Source of the DNA: Microvirga flocculans ATCC BAA-817 | Lineage (GTDB): Bacteria; Pseudomonadota; Alphaproteobacteria; Rhizobiales; Beijerinckiaceae | Reading direction: 5' to 3' | NCBI RefSeq assembly: GCF_000518665.1 | Contig: NZ_JAEA01000019.1 | Coordinates: forward strand, 1-41,388 | DNA length: 41,388 nt | Shown here: in pieces, positions 8,801 to 15,008 of the stretch | Layout: each line of letters starts with the position of its first letter | Position numbering within the stretch: position 1 is the first letter of the stretch | Program-made: the position numbers and the translations under genes | The notes under the pieces: generated by a model | The model's database searches: none | What the model was told of the DNA's origin: nothing | The model's input: only the letters and a program-made list of their open reading frames with translations

Positions 8801-8885
8801 CCTCGCCATCCGACTTCACCACAATGATGTCGGTCGGCGCATCATTGCCACCCGCGGAAGCAGCTTGGATGGTGAGCTCGGTCAT
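2811..8885 (-). CDS. Giant secreted RTX protein with DGG-repeat and cadherin-like modules
   Basis: A 2024-residue protein, probably exported by a type I system and acting at the cell surface or outside as an adhesin. Order of parts: short N-terminus without Sec signal (1-36); seven repeats of about 55 residues with the core ALxDGGYVVTW...YLQRFDAxGxKVGGExxVNT (37-421); six cadherin-like domains of about 98 residues with ENAAxGTVIGTLSAxDPDAG, LDYESxxSHQVTVRVTDQGG and NVNEAPT (422-1011); a second set of seven DGG repeats (1012-1389); five more cadherin-like domains (1390-1864); five RTX nonapeptides such as GGAGNDTLW (about 1874-1915); and a C-terminal tail of about 110 residues ending in hydrophobic FFVI, as in type I secretion signals. 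RTX and cadherin domains bind calcium. No ABC exporter or membrane-fusion gene lies nearby. The Shine-Dalgarno before 8885 is weak. Substrate or partner is unknown. Confidence 0.9.
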   Translation of the reverse strand: MTELTIQAASAGGNDAPTDIIVVKSDGEVGVPPMTGNQTNATVTALADGGYVVTWELFGLFGVRPDLYLQKYDASGLEVGSEILINTTKAGDQTAVSVTALSDGGFVAVWEAEAVDDDRFGIALQRFDATGGKVGGEIQVNTSWRYEQRFPSIATLSNGDLVVAWESEIWDGTGPHKIIALQRYDATGAPVGGETKVNTTESNGINFAKVEALPDGGYIVAWQIYTYDAVLNYSAPDIYLQRYDASGAKVGGEILVNTYTGYYQQSPVITVLSGGGYVVVWHTFTNGQDIARDGVYLQQFDASGVKVGGEIRVDTTSAYMLPSGLEFPAITALTDGGYVVAWTANDGSGTGIYLQRFNAAGVKIGGEVLVNTGTTSDQSSPRITALSDGGYVVTWESIATPSGVFMQRFDAWGQKVVAEHSVAENATAGTVICTLSAIDPDAGDTFTYSLVDNAGGRFEIVGSQLRIKAGASLDYESAASHQVTVRVTDQDGLSYTETLTITLADVNEAPTGLNLSTSSIAENTAAGTVVGTLSASDQDAASTFTYSIKSDPDGKFEIIGNQLRLKAGSSLDCEAQSSHIVTVRVTDQGGLTYDKAFTVTVTNVNEAPTDIALSGATVSENAASGTVIGTLSASDPDAGSTFTYAILNDPSGKFEVVGNQLRLKAGASFNYESASSHQLTVRVADQNGLVHDKTFTIAVTNVNEAPTALNLSATTIAESATGGTVIGTLSAMDPDAGSSFTYAIQNDPDGKFEIVGNQLRLKNGASLDFEGAQAHQVTVRVTDQGGLTYDKAFTVAVTNVNEAPTDIALSGATVSENAASGTVIGALSADDPDAGETFTYAIQSDPDGKFEIVGNQLKVKAGVSLDFESKASHQVTVTVKDQGGLSHDEIFTITVTDGNDAPTAVALSNAVVSEDAAAGTLIGTLSASDPNTGDTFIYTLVDDAGGRFEIVGHELRLKGDVDYESAASHQVKVRVTDQGGLTHDEVFAIGVSNSPDAPTDIVTVKVDGETLVSAAIYDQYNPSVTSLPDGGFVVAWEIWGNGVYLQRYDAAGEKIGSETHVTSTYWRGNLPAITALADGGYVVTWQSILGSDGSNWGIYSQRFDAAGAKVGGETLVNTTTAGDQTLPHVAALPDGGYLVTWESRDQDESGSSVYLQRYDDSGAAIGGEIFVNTTTSRTNIYPEIVALSGGGYVIAWESDDPIAYGRVYLQRYTADGTPVDGAMPVDTTQVFGQSDPAMTALSDGGFVVTWGAYDADNGGIFLQRYDASGAKIGGVVLVNTTTAYSQIFPDVTALPDGGYVVTWTTRYYGGSTADIYLQQFDAAGAKVGGEVLINTTTTGLQETASVSALADGGYVVTWRSLEDTQTLGAPAIIYQQRFDSTGAKVVAKHALAEDMAGNAVVCTLSTIDSDAGDTFTYSLEDDAGGRFEIVGNQLRLKAGASLDYESASSHQVTVRVTDQTGRSLAKVITVDITNVNETPTDIDLSNATILENAAWGAVIGALSATDLDAGYTFTYAILSDPDGKFEILGNQLRLKAGAHLDYETGTLHNVTVRVTDQGGLSHDKAFVISVLDANDAPTSIVLSGTSIAEDAAAGTVIGALSANDPDAGEIFSYTLDDDAQGRFEIVGNQLRLKAEDSLDYESATSHQVVVRVTDQGGLTHTETLVIDVSDVNETPTGVTLSFPRISEDATAGALVGTLSAVDFDAGDTLTYSLVDNAEGRFEIVGNQLRLAAGSSLDYESATSHQVTVRVTDQNGLSIDQVIAIAVDDVNEAPTSLILTGGTVREASATGTVVGTLSSQDPDADTSFTYKLLDNAGGRFAISGNKIVVSEGVRIDYEQTTSHWVTVQVADEHGATYNRKFRINVLDLAVEKMAGGAGSDLLKGGSGRDAFKGGAGNDTLWGGPGNDTLQGDAGRDVFVFDTKPNGSSNKDKLADFSVKDDAIWLDNKVFTKLGKAGSETKPAQLKKEFFTIGSKAKDKNDYLVYDNKKGVLYYDADGSGSKYKQVEIATLSKKLAMTYKDFFVI
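3294..4718 (-). repeat. Second set of five cadherin-like repeats (residues 1390-1864)
   Basis: Four units of about 98 codons plus a more diverged fifth unit (VREASATGTVVGTLSS...YKLLDNAGGRF) that leads into the RTX nonapeptides. Confidence 0.82.
4719..5852 (-). repeat. Second set of seven DGG repeats (residues 1012-1389)
   Basis: Again seven units of 49-57 codons with the same core. The lead-in (APTDIVTVKVDGE) repeats the protein's own N-terminal lead-in (APTDIIVVKSDGE), and the exit (GAKVVAKHALAED) repeats the exit of the first set (GQKVVAEHSVAEN). The whole module is therefore duplicated. Confidence 0.8.
5853..7622 (-). repeat. First set of six cadherin-like repeats (residues 422-1011)
   Basis: Six tandem units, five of exactly 98 codons, each ending NVNEAPT or a close variant and containing DPDAG and DYES motifs. 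Units 3 and 5 share about 107 bases with only two differences (7009-7115 and 6421-6527). Confidence 0.85.
7623..8777 (-). repeat. First set of seven DGG repeats (protein residues 37-421)
   Basis: Seven tandem units of 43-60 codons, each with a DGGYVVTW-like strand and a YLQRFDAxG strand followed by GGExxVNT. The last unit is short and runs straight into the first cadherin-like domain. Seven blade-sized beta units in a row suggest a seven-bladed propeller; this is inference from count and strand pattern. Confidence 0.8.
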
Positions 8886-9471
8886 CGTTTAACTCATCGA
8901 CAGAAGGGATAATATTCCCTGTCGCAAATCACCTTCCGCTAAGTCAATTGCAATCATGTTGCAATACAGTCGAAAAATTACACTCCGGGAATCTGATTGG
9001 AGTTCTCACAAAGCGATGAAAGCCTCGGTGTACTTGGCTCGCCAGATAGGCTGCTTGAAGAGTTGCGCGCCTTGCCAGGGCCATCGATTCAGCCTGCGCA
9101 TCGCCGCGCGTTGTGGCACACGCATCGGCGCTGCGTGAGATGGTCCCGCAGTAGTGTCTGCCACGCCAGGCGGAGTTGGCACCATCGGTGCTGAGGCAAC
9201 TTGGCAAGCCACAAGCAAGGAGAGCCGGGCTGAGTGAGCATTCTCCCCCCTTGATCCCGGTCGGCTTTGAGAGGGCCCACTACCCAAAAGAAGCACTCCA
9301 GAAGGAGACCCGAACCCGATCGGCATTGACGGCACGCTAACTGCCGGATCAAAATTCAAAGCGGTACTGCCTCTCGCCGGCTTCGCGGCCGACCCAATTC
9401 GGATGTGACATGCGCCGCCACGGGCGTGTCTCTGACCAGACGTCATGGGATATTTTGGAGGAGGTTCACCT
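8886..9471. other. Intergenic region upstream of the giant RTX gene
   Basis: About 590 bases containing the promoter region of the minus-strand RTX gene (AT-rich, about 8886-8990) and, to the right, GC-rich sequence in which several frames are open on both strands but none resembles a protein family or has a convincing ribosome-binding site. It may be degraded sequence. I see no transposase motif in it. Confidence 0.45.
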
Positions 9472-9595
9472 GTGACGGTCTCGTGCCATCCTGCTGGGCA
9501 CCGCCGTGTCACTGGCGGCGCTGCCCGACATGGTCCTGGCCCAGGATACGGGCACGGTGCGGATCGCCAGTTCGGAGTCGGCGACGCACTCATGA
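9472..9595 (+). pseudogene. Possible remnant of an exported-protein gene (signal peptide only)
   Basis: A near-perfect GGAGGAGG (9457-9464) lies seven bases before a GTG at 9472, but that frame gives nonsense. Shifting by one base from 9479 gives SRAILLGTAVSLAALPDMVL, then AQDTGTVRIASS, which looks like a Sec signal peptide and mature N-terminus, and stops at 9593-9595. The combination suggests a frameshifted, truncated 5' end of a gene whose remainder is lost, immediately upstream of the outer-membrane protein gene. The parent family is not recognisable. A chance open frame cannot be excluded. Confidence 0.35.
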
Positions 9596-9628
9596 CCCTT
9601 CTTTTCCCACAATGAACGGATCGCTCCC

Positions 9629-10531
9629 ATGTGTCCCTCCTTGCGCCATCTCTGTCACGGCCTTCTCGCACCGTTCTGCGTTCTGATCGCGATGGGTGGG
9701 ACAACGCTCGCGGCCGATCTCTCGCCCGCTCCTGCGGCCGCCGTCGAGACGCCGCTCGCGGCGCTTCCCACATGGACGTTCCGCTTCACGCCCTATGGCT
9801 GGCTGATCTCCTTGAACGGCACGCAGACGGTGCGCGGGCGCTCCGAAAGCGTGAATGCCAGCTTCCTCGACGTCCTTGAACAGAGCGACAGCCTGGTCGC
9901 CCTCATGGGCGACGCCGAGCTCCGAAACGGTCCCTTCGCCCTCTTTGGTGACGTTGTCTGGACCAAGATCGGTTTGGACCGAAGCACGGTCAGGTCACGG
10001 GCGCTGGCGCCCGGCGTGAGTGGAACCGTCGGCGCCGCCCTCAGCCTGGATGTCGAGATGGCCATCGTCGAGGCCGGCGCGGCTTATGAAGTGGCCCGCT
10101 TGGGGCCGCTGGCCTTCGATGTCCTCGCCGGCATGCGCTACTGGCATCAGTCTGCCGATCTCTCGCTGGGCATCGCGGCGGGCGTGCAGACGGCCGACCT
10201 CGCGATTGCCGGGGCGCGTGCCATCGCCCGGTCGGGTTCGGTCGACTGGCTCGATCCGCTCGTCGGAGCGCGCATCCGCTATGCCGTGGCGCCGGGGCAG
10301 GAACTGTTCCTGCGTGGGGACATCGGCGGCTTCGGCGCCGGAAGCGATTTCTCCTGGCAGGCGTTCGGCGGCTACGGCTTCGACTTCGGCACCTACAACG
10401 GCATCACGTTCTCAGGTGTGATCGGATACCGGGCCTTGTCCGTCGACTATGCGCAGGGCGAGGGCCGTCGGCGATACGAGTTCGACATGCTCCAGCATGG
10501 CCCGGTGCTGGGCATCAGCGCACGGTTCTGA
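9629..10531 (+). CDS. Outer-membrane beta-barrel protein
   Basis: A 300-residue protein with a signal peptide (hydrophobic stretch LLAPFCVLIAMGGTTLAA, probable cleavage before DLSPAP) and then alternating amphipathic strands: FRFTPYGWLISLNGTQTV, ALFGDVVWTKIGL, AFGGYGFDFG and others. The last residue is phenylalanine (ISARF), the usual outer-membrane insertion signal. Length and strand pattern suggest a barrel of eight to twelve strands. I know similar Rhizobiales proteins only as uncharacterised outer-membrane proteins. The start at 9629 has only a weak GGA upstream but gives the complete signal peptide. A short inverted repeat (CTGAAGC, three-base loop, GCTTCAG at 10528-10544) overlaps the stop. 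It may be involved in envelope integrity or transport; substrate unknown. Confidence 0.75.
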   Translation: MCPSLRHLCHGLLAPFCVLIAMGGTTLAADLSPAPAAAVETPLAALPTWTFRFTPYGWLISLNGTQTVRGRSESVNASFLDVLEQSDSLVALMGDAELRNGPFALFGDVVWTKIGLDRSTVRSRALAPGVSGTVGAALSLDVEMAIVEAGAAYEVARLGPLAFDVLAGMRYWHQSADLSLGIAAGVQTADLAIAGARAIARSGSVDWLDPLVGARIRYAVAPGQELFLRGDIGGFGAGSDFSWQAFGGYGFDFGTYNGITFSGVIGYRALSVDYAQGEGRRRYEFDMLQHGPVLGISARF

Positions 10532-10886
10532 AGCCGTGCTTCAGACGAGCGATGCTGCCTCAGGCGCGTGTGCTCTTCATATTCAGGCCACCTCGGAACG
10601 CAGATAGCAGCATCATGTCGGGCAGTCGCGCCGGGCGCGCGTCTTCCGAAACGAAGAGATTGCACCCGACGTTCTCCTGGCCTTGGCCTGCAGGCCCTGT
10701 TCCATGCGGCGGTCATCTTGCGTGTCACTTATCCTGAAGGAGTAGCTCTCCGCTGATGGAGGCTCTCGACCGTAGGTTTAGTTTCTGCTACGTCTTGCAA
10801 CAAGATAAGAAAGTCATCGGCCGAGCGCTCGATCCCGGCCGCATAGGCTCTTCGGCGGGGGAGTTGAAAAGCAGGAGGCAGCGACG
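10532..10886. other. Intergenic region between two outer-membrane protein genes
   Basis: About 355 bases without a supported gene. The right end carries the porin ribosome-binding site (AGGAGG, about 10872-10877). Short frames on both strands have no family resemblance. It probably contains the porin promoter, but no promoter could be defined with confidence. Confidence 0.45.
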
Positions 10887-12185
10887 ATGAGATGGCGGCG
10901 TTCTGATCGCAGCAGGTTCGTAACGCTCACGGGATTGGTCGCCGGCTGCCTTGTTTCGGCCGGGGCGCAATCCGCCGACCTTCCTGCCAAAAGCTCTGCC
11001 CCTGTCGAGTATGTGCGCCTCTGTTCCACTCACGGCGAGGGCTTCTTCTACATTCCGGGGACGGAGACGTGCCTGCGCATCAGCGGCCGTGTGCGCGCCG
11101 AGTACCGTTATCTGGAGCCGGGCACGCGGGAAGAGGACAGTATCGGTTTTCGCGCGCGTGCGCGGCTGAACATGGATGCCCGCACGAATACCTCTTACGG
11201 TCTCCTGCGCACCTATCTTCGCTACGAGCTGACACGCAACACCGGTAACTACGGCGGCAGTACGGCCGTCGTCGACCGGGCTTTCGTCCAGTTCGGTGGG
11301 CTTACGGCCGGCCGCGTTCAATCCTTCTTCGACTTCTACGTGAACGATTACAATTTCGGCTCGATCTTCGTGTCCGATTTCTCCACCCAGGCTCTTGCCT
11401 ACACGGTGAAGGCCGGCGCCCTGTCGGCGACGCTCGCCCTGGAAGATAACGTGGAGCGGCAATTCTTCAGCAACCCCAACGGTGCAGACTTCGACGGCCA
11501 GGGCTTCCTGGCGGCTGGAGAGCGTGTGCCGGATGTGGTCGGCCAGCTTCTGTGGGAAGAGTCATGGGGCAAGGTCCAGCTCACGGCGGCTCTGCACCAG
11601 ATCCGCAGCGACAATCTTGTTCCAGCTTTCGATCCGGCGGCATTTCCCGATACCGAATACGGATTTGCCGTGCAGGCAGGCCTCCAGTTCAAGCTCCCGG
11701 TGATTGCCGCGGGCGACGAGCTTTGGTTGCAGGGCGCTTATGCCGAAGGGGCCATGAGCTACCTTGGCATGGGGAATACCTCGATCAAGAAGCTCAATGT
11801 GAATCAGACCGATGCCTATATCGATGTGTTCGGAAACATCCAGCGCTCCCGGAGCTGGGCGGCGACGGCGCTGTTCCAGCATTATTGGACGCCGACGATC
11901 CGGCAGGCCGTCTTCGCCTCTTACGGCGTGATCGAGTATCCGTCCAACGGCGTCGTGACCTCTGCGAACGGCGCGTCGTCGGGCTTCATCGATACGGATG
12001 ATCTGCGCCTTGGGAGCAATCTGGTCTGGCTTCCAGTCCGCGGCTTCTATATCGGCGTGGAAGGTATCTACCGCCGGGTCAATCTGCAGGGCGGGGCGGT
12101 TCCGGAGACCGATACGGCCTCTTCGCGCCTGATCGATTCCGCCGATGCCTTTGAAGCGCGAGTGCGGGTTCAGCGGGATTTCTGA
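10887..12185 (+). CDS. Porin, alphaproteobacterial type (Porin_2 family)
   Basis: A 432-residue outer-membrane porin. A signal peptide ends near AGAQSADLP. It is followed by the conserved N-terminal segment of rhizobial porins, VEYVRLCSTHGEGFFYIPGT, then ETCLRISGRVRAEY with the conserved cysteine pair. The rest alternates barrel strands and loops up to the terminal RVQRDF, with C-terminal phenylalanine. Members form trimeric general-diffusion channels for small hydrophilic solutes. The start is supported by AGGAGG about nine bases upstream. A hairpin follows the stop at 12191-12210. Rhizobiales usually carry several paralogues, so no specific name is given. Confidence 0.93.
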   Translation: MRWRRSDRSRFVTLTGLVAGCLVSAGAQSADLPAKSSAPVEYVRLCSTHGEGFFYIPGTETCLRISGRVRAEYRYLEPGTREEDSIGFRARARLNMDARTNTSYGLLRTYLRYELTRNTGNYGGSTAVVDRAFVQFGGLTAGRVQSFFDFYVNDYNFGSIFVSDFSTQALAYTVKAGALSATLALEDNVERQFFSNPNGADFDGQGFLAAGERVPDVVGQLLWEESWGKVQLTAALHQIRSDNLVPAFDPAAFPDTEYGFAVQAGLQFKLPVIAAGDELWLQGAYAEGAMSYLGMGNTSIKKLNVNQTDAYIDVFGNIQRSRSWAATALFQHYWTPTIRQAVFASYGVIEYPSNGVVTSANGASSGFIDTDDLRLGSNLVWLPVRGFYIGVEGIYRRVNLQGGAVPETDTASSRLIDSADAFEARVRVQRDF

Positions 12186-12190
12186 GATGG

Positions 12191-12210
12191 GGGCTCCCAT
12201 GCGGGAGCCC
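12191..12210 (+). terminator. Probable terminator of the porin gene
   Basis: Perfect 8-base stem (GGGCTCCC with GGGAGCCC) and a four-base loop, five bases after the porin stop. The following T tract is poor (TGTTC). Confidence 0.6.
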
Positions 12211-12450
12211 TGTTCGGCCGTCTCGTGCGCCCAAGCACCGCAACGAAACTCCTGACCCTCTCCATGGGCATGATCCTGAGCTTTCCGATCCGTGCGATCA
12301 TGTTCCCGACCTTCGGCACGTCCATTGCCTCGCAGCTGCGCTTCTTCGGCAATGCGCCGAGCGCGCTTAACATCCCTGAGGATCTCGGAGACGAACGATC
12401 TGTTGATGGGATAACCCGCTTTGCCGGTCGGGAGGCGAGGCCCGCTTATG
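12211..12450. other. Intergenic region between the porin and ssb terminators
   Basis: With its flanks, the non-coding stretch from 12186 to 12524 is about 340 bases. A plus-strand frame (12225-12563) and minus-strand frames cross it, but they overlap both terminators and the end of ssb and resemble nothing. I see no supported gene here. Confidence 0.45.
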
Positions 12451-12485
12451 AAAAGAGCTGTTTCCGTATTCGGAGAAACAGCTCT
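12451..12485 (-). terminator. Rho-independent terminator of ssb
   Basis: Read on the minus strand, AGAGCTGTTTC and GAAACAGCTCT form an 11-base stem, with 12475-12485 pairing to 12454-12464. A short TTTT tract follows (complement of 12451-12454). It lies 40 bases past the ssb stop codon. Confidence 0.75.
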
Positions 12486-12524
12486 GGGATCCTCGATGAT
12501 TTCGCGATGCCTGGGGCCGGCGGT

Positions 12525-13025
12525 TCAGAAAGGAATATCGTCGTCGAAATCGCTGTGACGTGAGCCGCCGGCAGGCTCGGGCCTGCGCTCCATGGGCGAG
12601 GACCGTCCGAAATCGCCGCCGCTTCTGATCTGGCCGGGCTCCTCGTCGGCATAGTCCGAGCCGCCGCCGCTCCCGCGGCTGTCCAGAATCGTCAGCTCGC
12701 CGCGGAAGCGCTGCAGCACCACCTCGGTGGTGTACTTCTCCTGGCCGCTCTGGTCGGTCCACTTGCGCGTCTGAAGCTGGCCCTCGACATACACCTTCGA
12801 GCCCTTCTTCAGGTACTGCTCCGCCACCCGCGCCAGGTTCTCGTTGAAAATCACCACCGAGTGCCACTCGGTCTTCTCCTTGCGCTCGCCCGTCGCCTTG
12901 TCCTTCCAGGTCTCCGACGTGGCGATCCGCAGGTTCACCACAGGCTCCCCGTTCGACAGACGACGCACCTCCGGGTCGCGCCCCAGATTGCCCACCAAGA
13001 TCACCTTGTTCACACTGCCCGCCAT
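12525..13025 (-). CDS. ssb: Single-stranded DNA-binding protein SSB
   Basis: A 166-residue SSB of normal length. The N-terminal OB domain (1-110) begins [20 protein letters not shown] and contains [25 protein letters not shown] and [17 protein letters not shown] Gly/Ser/Arg-rich linker follows, and the C-terminal acidic tip DFDDDIPF is the docking site for repair and replication partners. It coats single-stranded DNA during replication, recombination and repair. The start is the ATG at 13025 behind GAGAGG. A LexA box (GTTC-N7-GTTC) lies at 13129-13143, about 104 bases upstream, so damage induction is likely. A terminator follows. SSB here opens a repair island rather than standing next to uvrA, as it does in many alphaproteobacteria. 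Confidence 0.97.
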   Translation of the reverse strand: MAGSVNKVILVGNLGRDPEVRRLSNGEPVVNLRIATSETWKDKATGERKEKTEWHSVVIFNENLARVAEQYLKKGSKVYVEGQLQTRKWTDQSGQEKYTTEVVLQRFRGELTILDSRGSGGGSDYADEEPGQIRSGGDFGRSSPMERRPEPAGGSRHSDFDDDIPF

Positions 13026-13389
13026 GACAGCCTCTCCACTTCATCTCTCCTGAACGGCTGCGGCATCGAGACTGCCGCACGTTTTCAGGTCGGTTGCACA
13101 CTCCTGCCCGGGACGGGCATCGCTTATTGTTCTATCTTTGTTCCGTTTAAAATACAAGTGCGAAGCGCAGATGCAGGGGTTAAGGCGCAATCGAAATGGT
13201 TCCGTCATGCTCGAACCTCGTCGCGGCAACACCGTGACGAAGAAAAGGGAGCGGTGATGGCGGCTTCCCGGAGCCTCTTTCGGCGAGGTGGATCGGGTTC
13301 GCCGTCACGGGAGGCGGAATGACGAGGGAAAAGCCGTCATCCCGCGCACGGAGACGGCTCACGGAGCATCCCCTTGCACCGGATGCCGG
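13026..13389. other. Intergenic region upstream of ssb, with its LexA box
   Basis: About 365 bases between the ssb start and the end of the three-gene minus-strand operon. It contains the ssb leader, a LexA box at 13129-13143 and AT-rich promoter-like sequence around it. Short frames on both strands have no support. No clear terminator for the operon ending at 13390 was found. Confidence 0.5.
13129..13143 (-). promoter_or_regulatory. LexA (SOS) box upstream of ssb
   Basis: GTTC-TATCTTT-GTTC on the plus strand, i.e. GAACAAAGATAGAAC reading toward ssb. It matches the alphaproteobacterial LexA operator form GTTC-N7-GTTC exactly and sits 104 bases before the ssb start. Three sites of the same form occur within the next 6 kb. 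Confidence 0.85.
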
Positions 13390-13665
13390 TTACTCGGCAG
13401 CCTGCAGGTAGACGACTTTCGATTGCTCGTCCTGAACCTCGCGCAATGTGCGCACCATATAGGCCAACTGCTCGATCGCCTTGTCGAGATCGCGCCGCGC
13501 GCCGTCTTCGAGATCGAACGCCTGACGGCCCCGGTAGAGGCGGTTGACATGGCTTTCCATCTCCGTGGCAGCCACGCGGACGCGATGGACGAGAGTGTCG
13601 GCGATGGCATTGGCGTTGTCGTCGACGACGCAGAAGCCGACATCGCTTGCGCAGAGCTTGGCCAT
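13390..13665 (-). CDS. Hypothetical protein, third gene of an SOS-type operon
   Basis: A 91-residue protein I do not recognise. It starts at the ATG at 13665 with AAGAGG nine bases upstream. A TTG at 13701, overlapping the previous stop codon, would add twelve residues. The N-terminal half (MAKLCASDVGFCVVDDNANA) is followed by a mainly helical, charged region (YRGRQAFDLEDGARRDLDKA, then IEQLAYMVRTLREVQDEQSK), so the protein is probably alpha-helical and soluble. It follows the helix-hairpin-helix gene by 28 bases and is presumably transcribed with it from the LexA-controlled promoter near 14.8 kb. A role in DNA-damage response is inferred from position only. Confidence 0.7.
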   Translation of the reverse strand: MAKLCASDVGFCVVDDNANAIADTLVHRVRVAATEMESHVNRLYRGRQAFDLEDGARRDLDKAIEQLAYMVRTLREVQDEQSKVVYLQAAE

Positions 13666-13693
13666 GGGATGATACCTCTTCTTGTCGTTCGTC

Positions 13694-14107
13694 TCAGGCA
13701 ACGGCTCGTCGTCCCCTTTCGGTGAAGACGCCGAGGCGGCGCGCCAGGGAATGTTTCGTTACAGGGCCCACCCAGGGCAGCGTTGCGAGAAAGCGCAGCT
13801 TGTCGGGGCTCGCCACATATTCGGAAAAAAGACGCTCGCGCTCGTGCCAGATCATGTCGATTGCCTCCGCCTTGCCCGGATGACGAAAGCCGATGCGCGC
13901 CGTCGCACCATCGCCGAGCGCGCGCATGCAGCGCTCGAAGGCCCGGCGGCCGACCGCCGGCGTCACGCTGGCATGGCAGATCGTCTCGATCACATGCTGC
14001 GCGAACTCATCCGCGTTGTCGGGCGCCGTCGCTTGCGCATCGGACATGTCGCCATGGAGAACGCCGGCACCGGCGCGCATCGTCTCCTCGAGGCCGAAGA
14101 TCGGCAT
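13694..14107 (-). CDS. Shortened helix-hairpin-helix (endonuclease III-like) protein
   Basis: A 137-residue protein. The C-terminal third reads HPGKAEAIDMIWHERERLFS, then YVASPDKLRFLATLPWVGPV and TKHSLARRLGV. LPWVGPVTKHSLARRLG has the form of a helix-hairpin-helix DNA-binding motif as in Nth/MutY-type glycosylases. Longer Rhizobiales relatives, as I recall them, continue from this motif with a KPDxHLxRLA segment and another 50 or so residues. Here the frame diverges right after RRLGVFTE and stops at 13694, so the glycosylase-like C-terminus and its catalytic Asp region appear to be missing. The ATG at 14107 follows the previous stop by six bases, and an inner start near MRAGAGVLHGDMSDAQ is possible. 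It probably belongs to the LexA-controlled operon starting at 14719. Binding without catalysis is the simplest reading. Confidence 0.65.
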   Translation of the reverse strand: MPIFGLEETMRAGAGVLHGDMSDAQATAPDNADEFAQHVIETICHASVTPAVGRRAFERCMRALGDGATARIGFRHPGKAEAIDMIWHERERLFSEYVASPDKLRFLATLPWVGPVTKHSLARRLGVFTERGRRAVA

Positions 14108-14113
14108 TGTCTC

Positions 14114-14719
14114 TCACCGTATGTTCCAGGCTGCCTGAAGCAGCCGGACAAGCCTTGTTCCGGTTGTCCGGATCCGGTGCGGAGCCTGCCATGAGGCAGT
14201 CATGTCTCGTGCCGGATTCAAATGTTCGGAACGCTTGCGCAGGTTCTTCAAGAACGGGCGCGCACCCTTTTCGGGACGCAGGCGCCAAGTCTCATCCGCA
14301 CCCTGAAAATCTTGACCGCTCAAGCTTTTGCCGGCGTAGCGCCATCCGGCTGAAATGGGCATTGAGGCCTGCGGATGCAAGCGTCGCGGGATTGCAGGAA
14401 CGGGACTGGGCGCTGCCTTGGCGGCTTGCGGCCAGGCCGAGACTTCGCACCGCGCGACCTGCAGGCTTTGCGCCAGTTCGGCATCCGCGGCGAAACCGTA
14501 GACGGATGCCGCGCATGTGAAGGCTTCGGCAAAGGACGGCATGCCGCACCAGTTCTTCTCCGCCATATGCAGCGGCCATGACCACAGGCCGTCTTCGCGA
14601 CGCTGGCCGAGGCTCTCCCGGTCGATGAAGTAGCCCGTCCTCTTGTGCTCGAGCCCGCTTTCGCTCACGAGCCATTCCGCGTTCTCGAAGATCGGTCGCT
14701 CAGTCGTCATGGCGGTCAT
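14114..14719 (-). CDS. Hypothetical protein, first gene of an SOS-type operon
   Basis: A 201-residue protein starting at the ATG at 14719 (MTAMTTERPIFENAEWLVSE), with AGGA eight bases upstream. The conserved-looking core is EWLVSESGLEHKRTGYFIDR, followed by EDGLWSWPLHMAEKNWC and FAEAFTCAASVYGFAADAEL. I associate this core with uncharacterised proteins of Rhizobiales. After about residue 115 the sequence is low in pattern and rich in Pro, Ala and Arg, and may be disordered. A LexA box (14791-14805) lies 72 bases before the start, and the next gene begins six bases after the stop. SOS induction is therefore likely; the molecular function is unknown. Confidence 0.75.
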   Translation of the reverse strand: MTAMTTERPIFENAEWLVSESGLEHKRTGYFIDRESLGQRREDGLWSWPLHMAEKNWCGMPSFAEAFTCAASVYGFAADAELAQSLQVARCEVSAWPQAAKAAPSPVPAIPRRLHPQASMPISAGWRYAGKSLSGQDFQGADETWRLRPEKGARPFLKNLRKRSEHLNPARDMTASWQAPHRIRTTGTRLVRLLQAAWNIR

Positions 14720-14790
14720 CCCGGCGTCCTTTGCTGAGGCTCTCGACTCTGCCCCAATGGAGTCACATCTGCGGTGCATAGGAGTGATGC

Positions 14791-14805
14791 GAACAAACAA
14801 AGAAC
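14791..14805. promoter_or_regulatory. LexA (SOS) box between divergent operons
   Basis: GAACAAACAAAGAAC, a perfect GAAC-N7-GAAC. It lies 72 bases upstream of the minus-strand operon (14719) and 204 bases upstream of the plus-strand coiled-coil/Rad50/Mre11 operon (15009), so it could repress either or both. Confidence 0.85.
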
Positions 14806-15008
14806 ATAGGCCCGGCAGTTGCGATGTCAAGCAAAGTCTGCCGCTTGGGACTGTAATCTTCGAGTAACGGATACTATGTGGAGGATCAGGGGGCAGGATT
14901 GAAGAGATCGCCTGCGATCCGGCCGAAAAAGAGGCAAAGTCGTTGCGGCGAAATAGCGCTGACGATAACTGAAGCTCGACAATTCAACTCCAGCGGAGCC
15001 GCGATTCC

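Noticed and set aside
9006..9773. Minus-strand frame of 255 codons upstream of the RTX gene
   Set aside because: Its composition is rich in Arg, Pro, Ala and Ser without hydrophobic pattern, it covers the start of the outer-membrane protein gene, and it resembles no family.
12225..12563. Plus-strand frame of 112 codons between the porin and ssb
   Set aside because: It crosses the ssb terminator and runs into ssb antisense, with no recognisable sequence.
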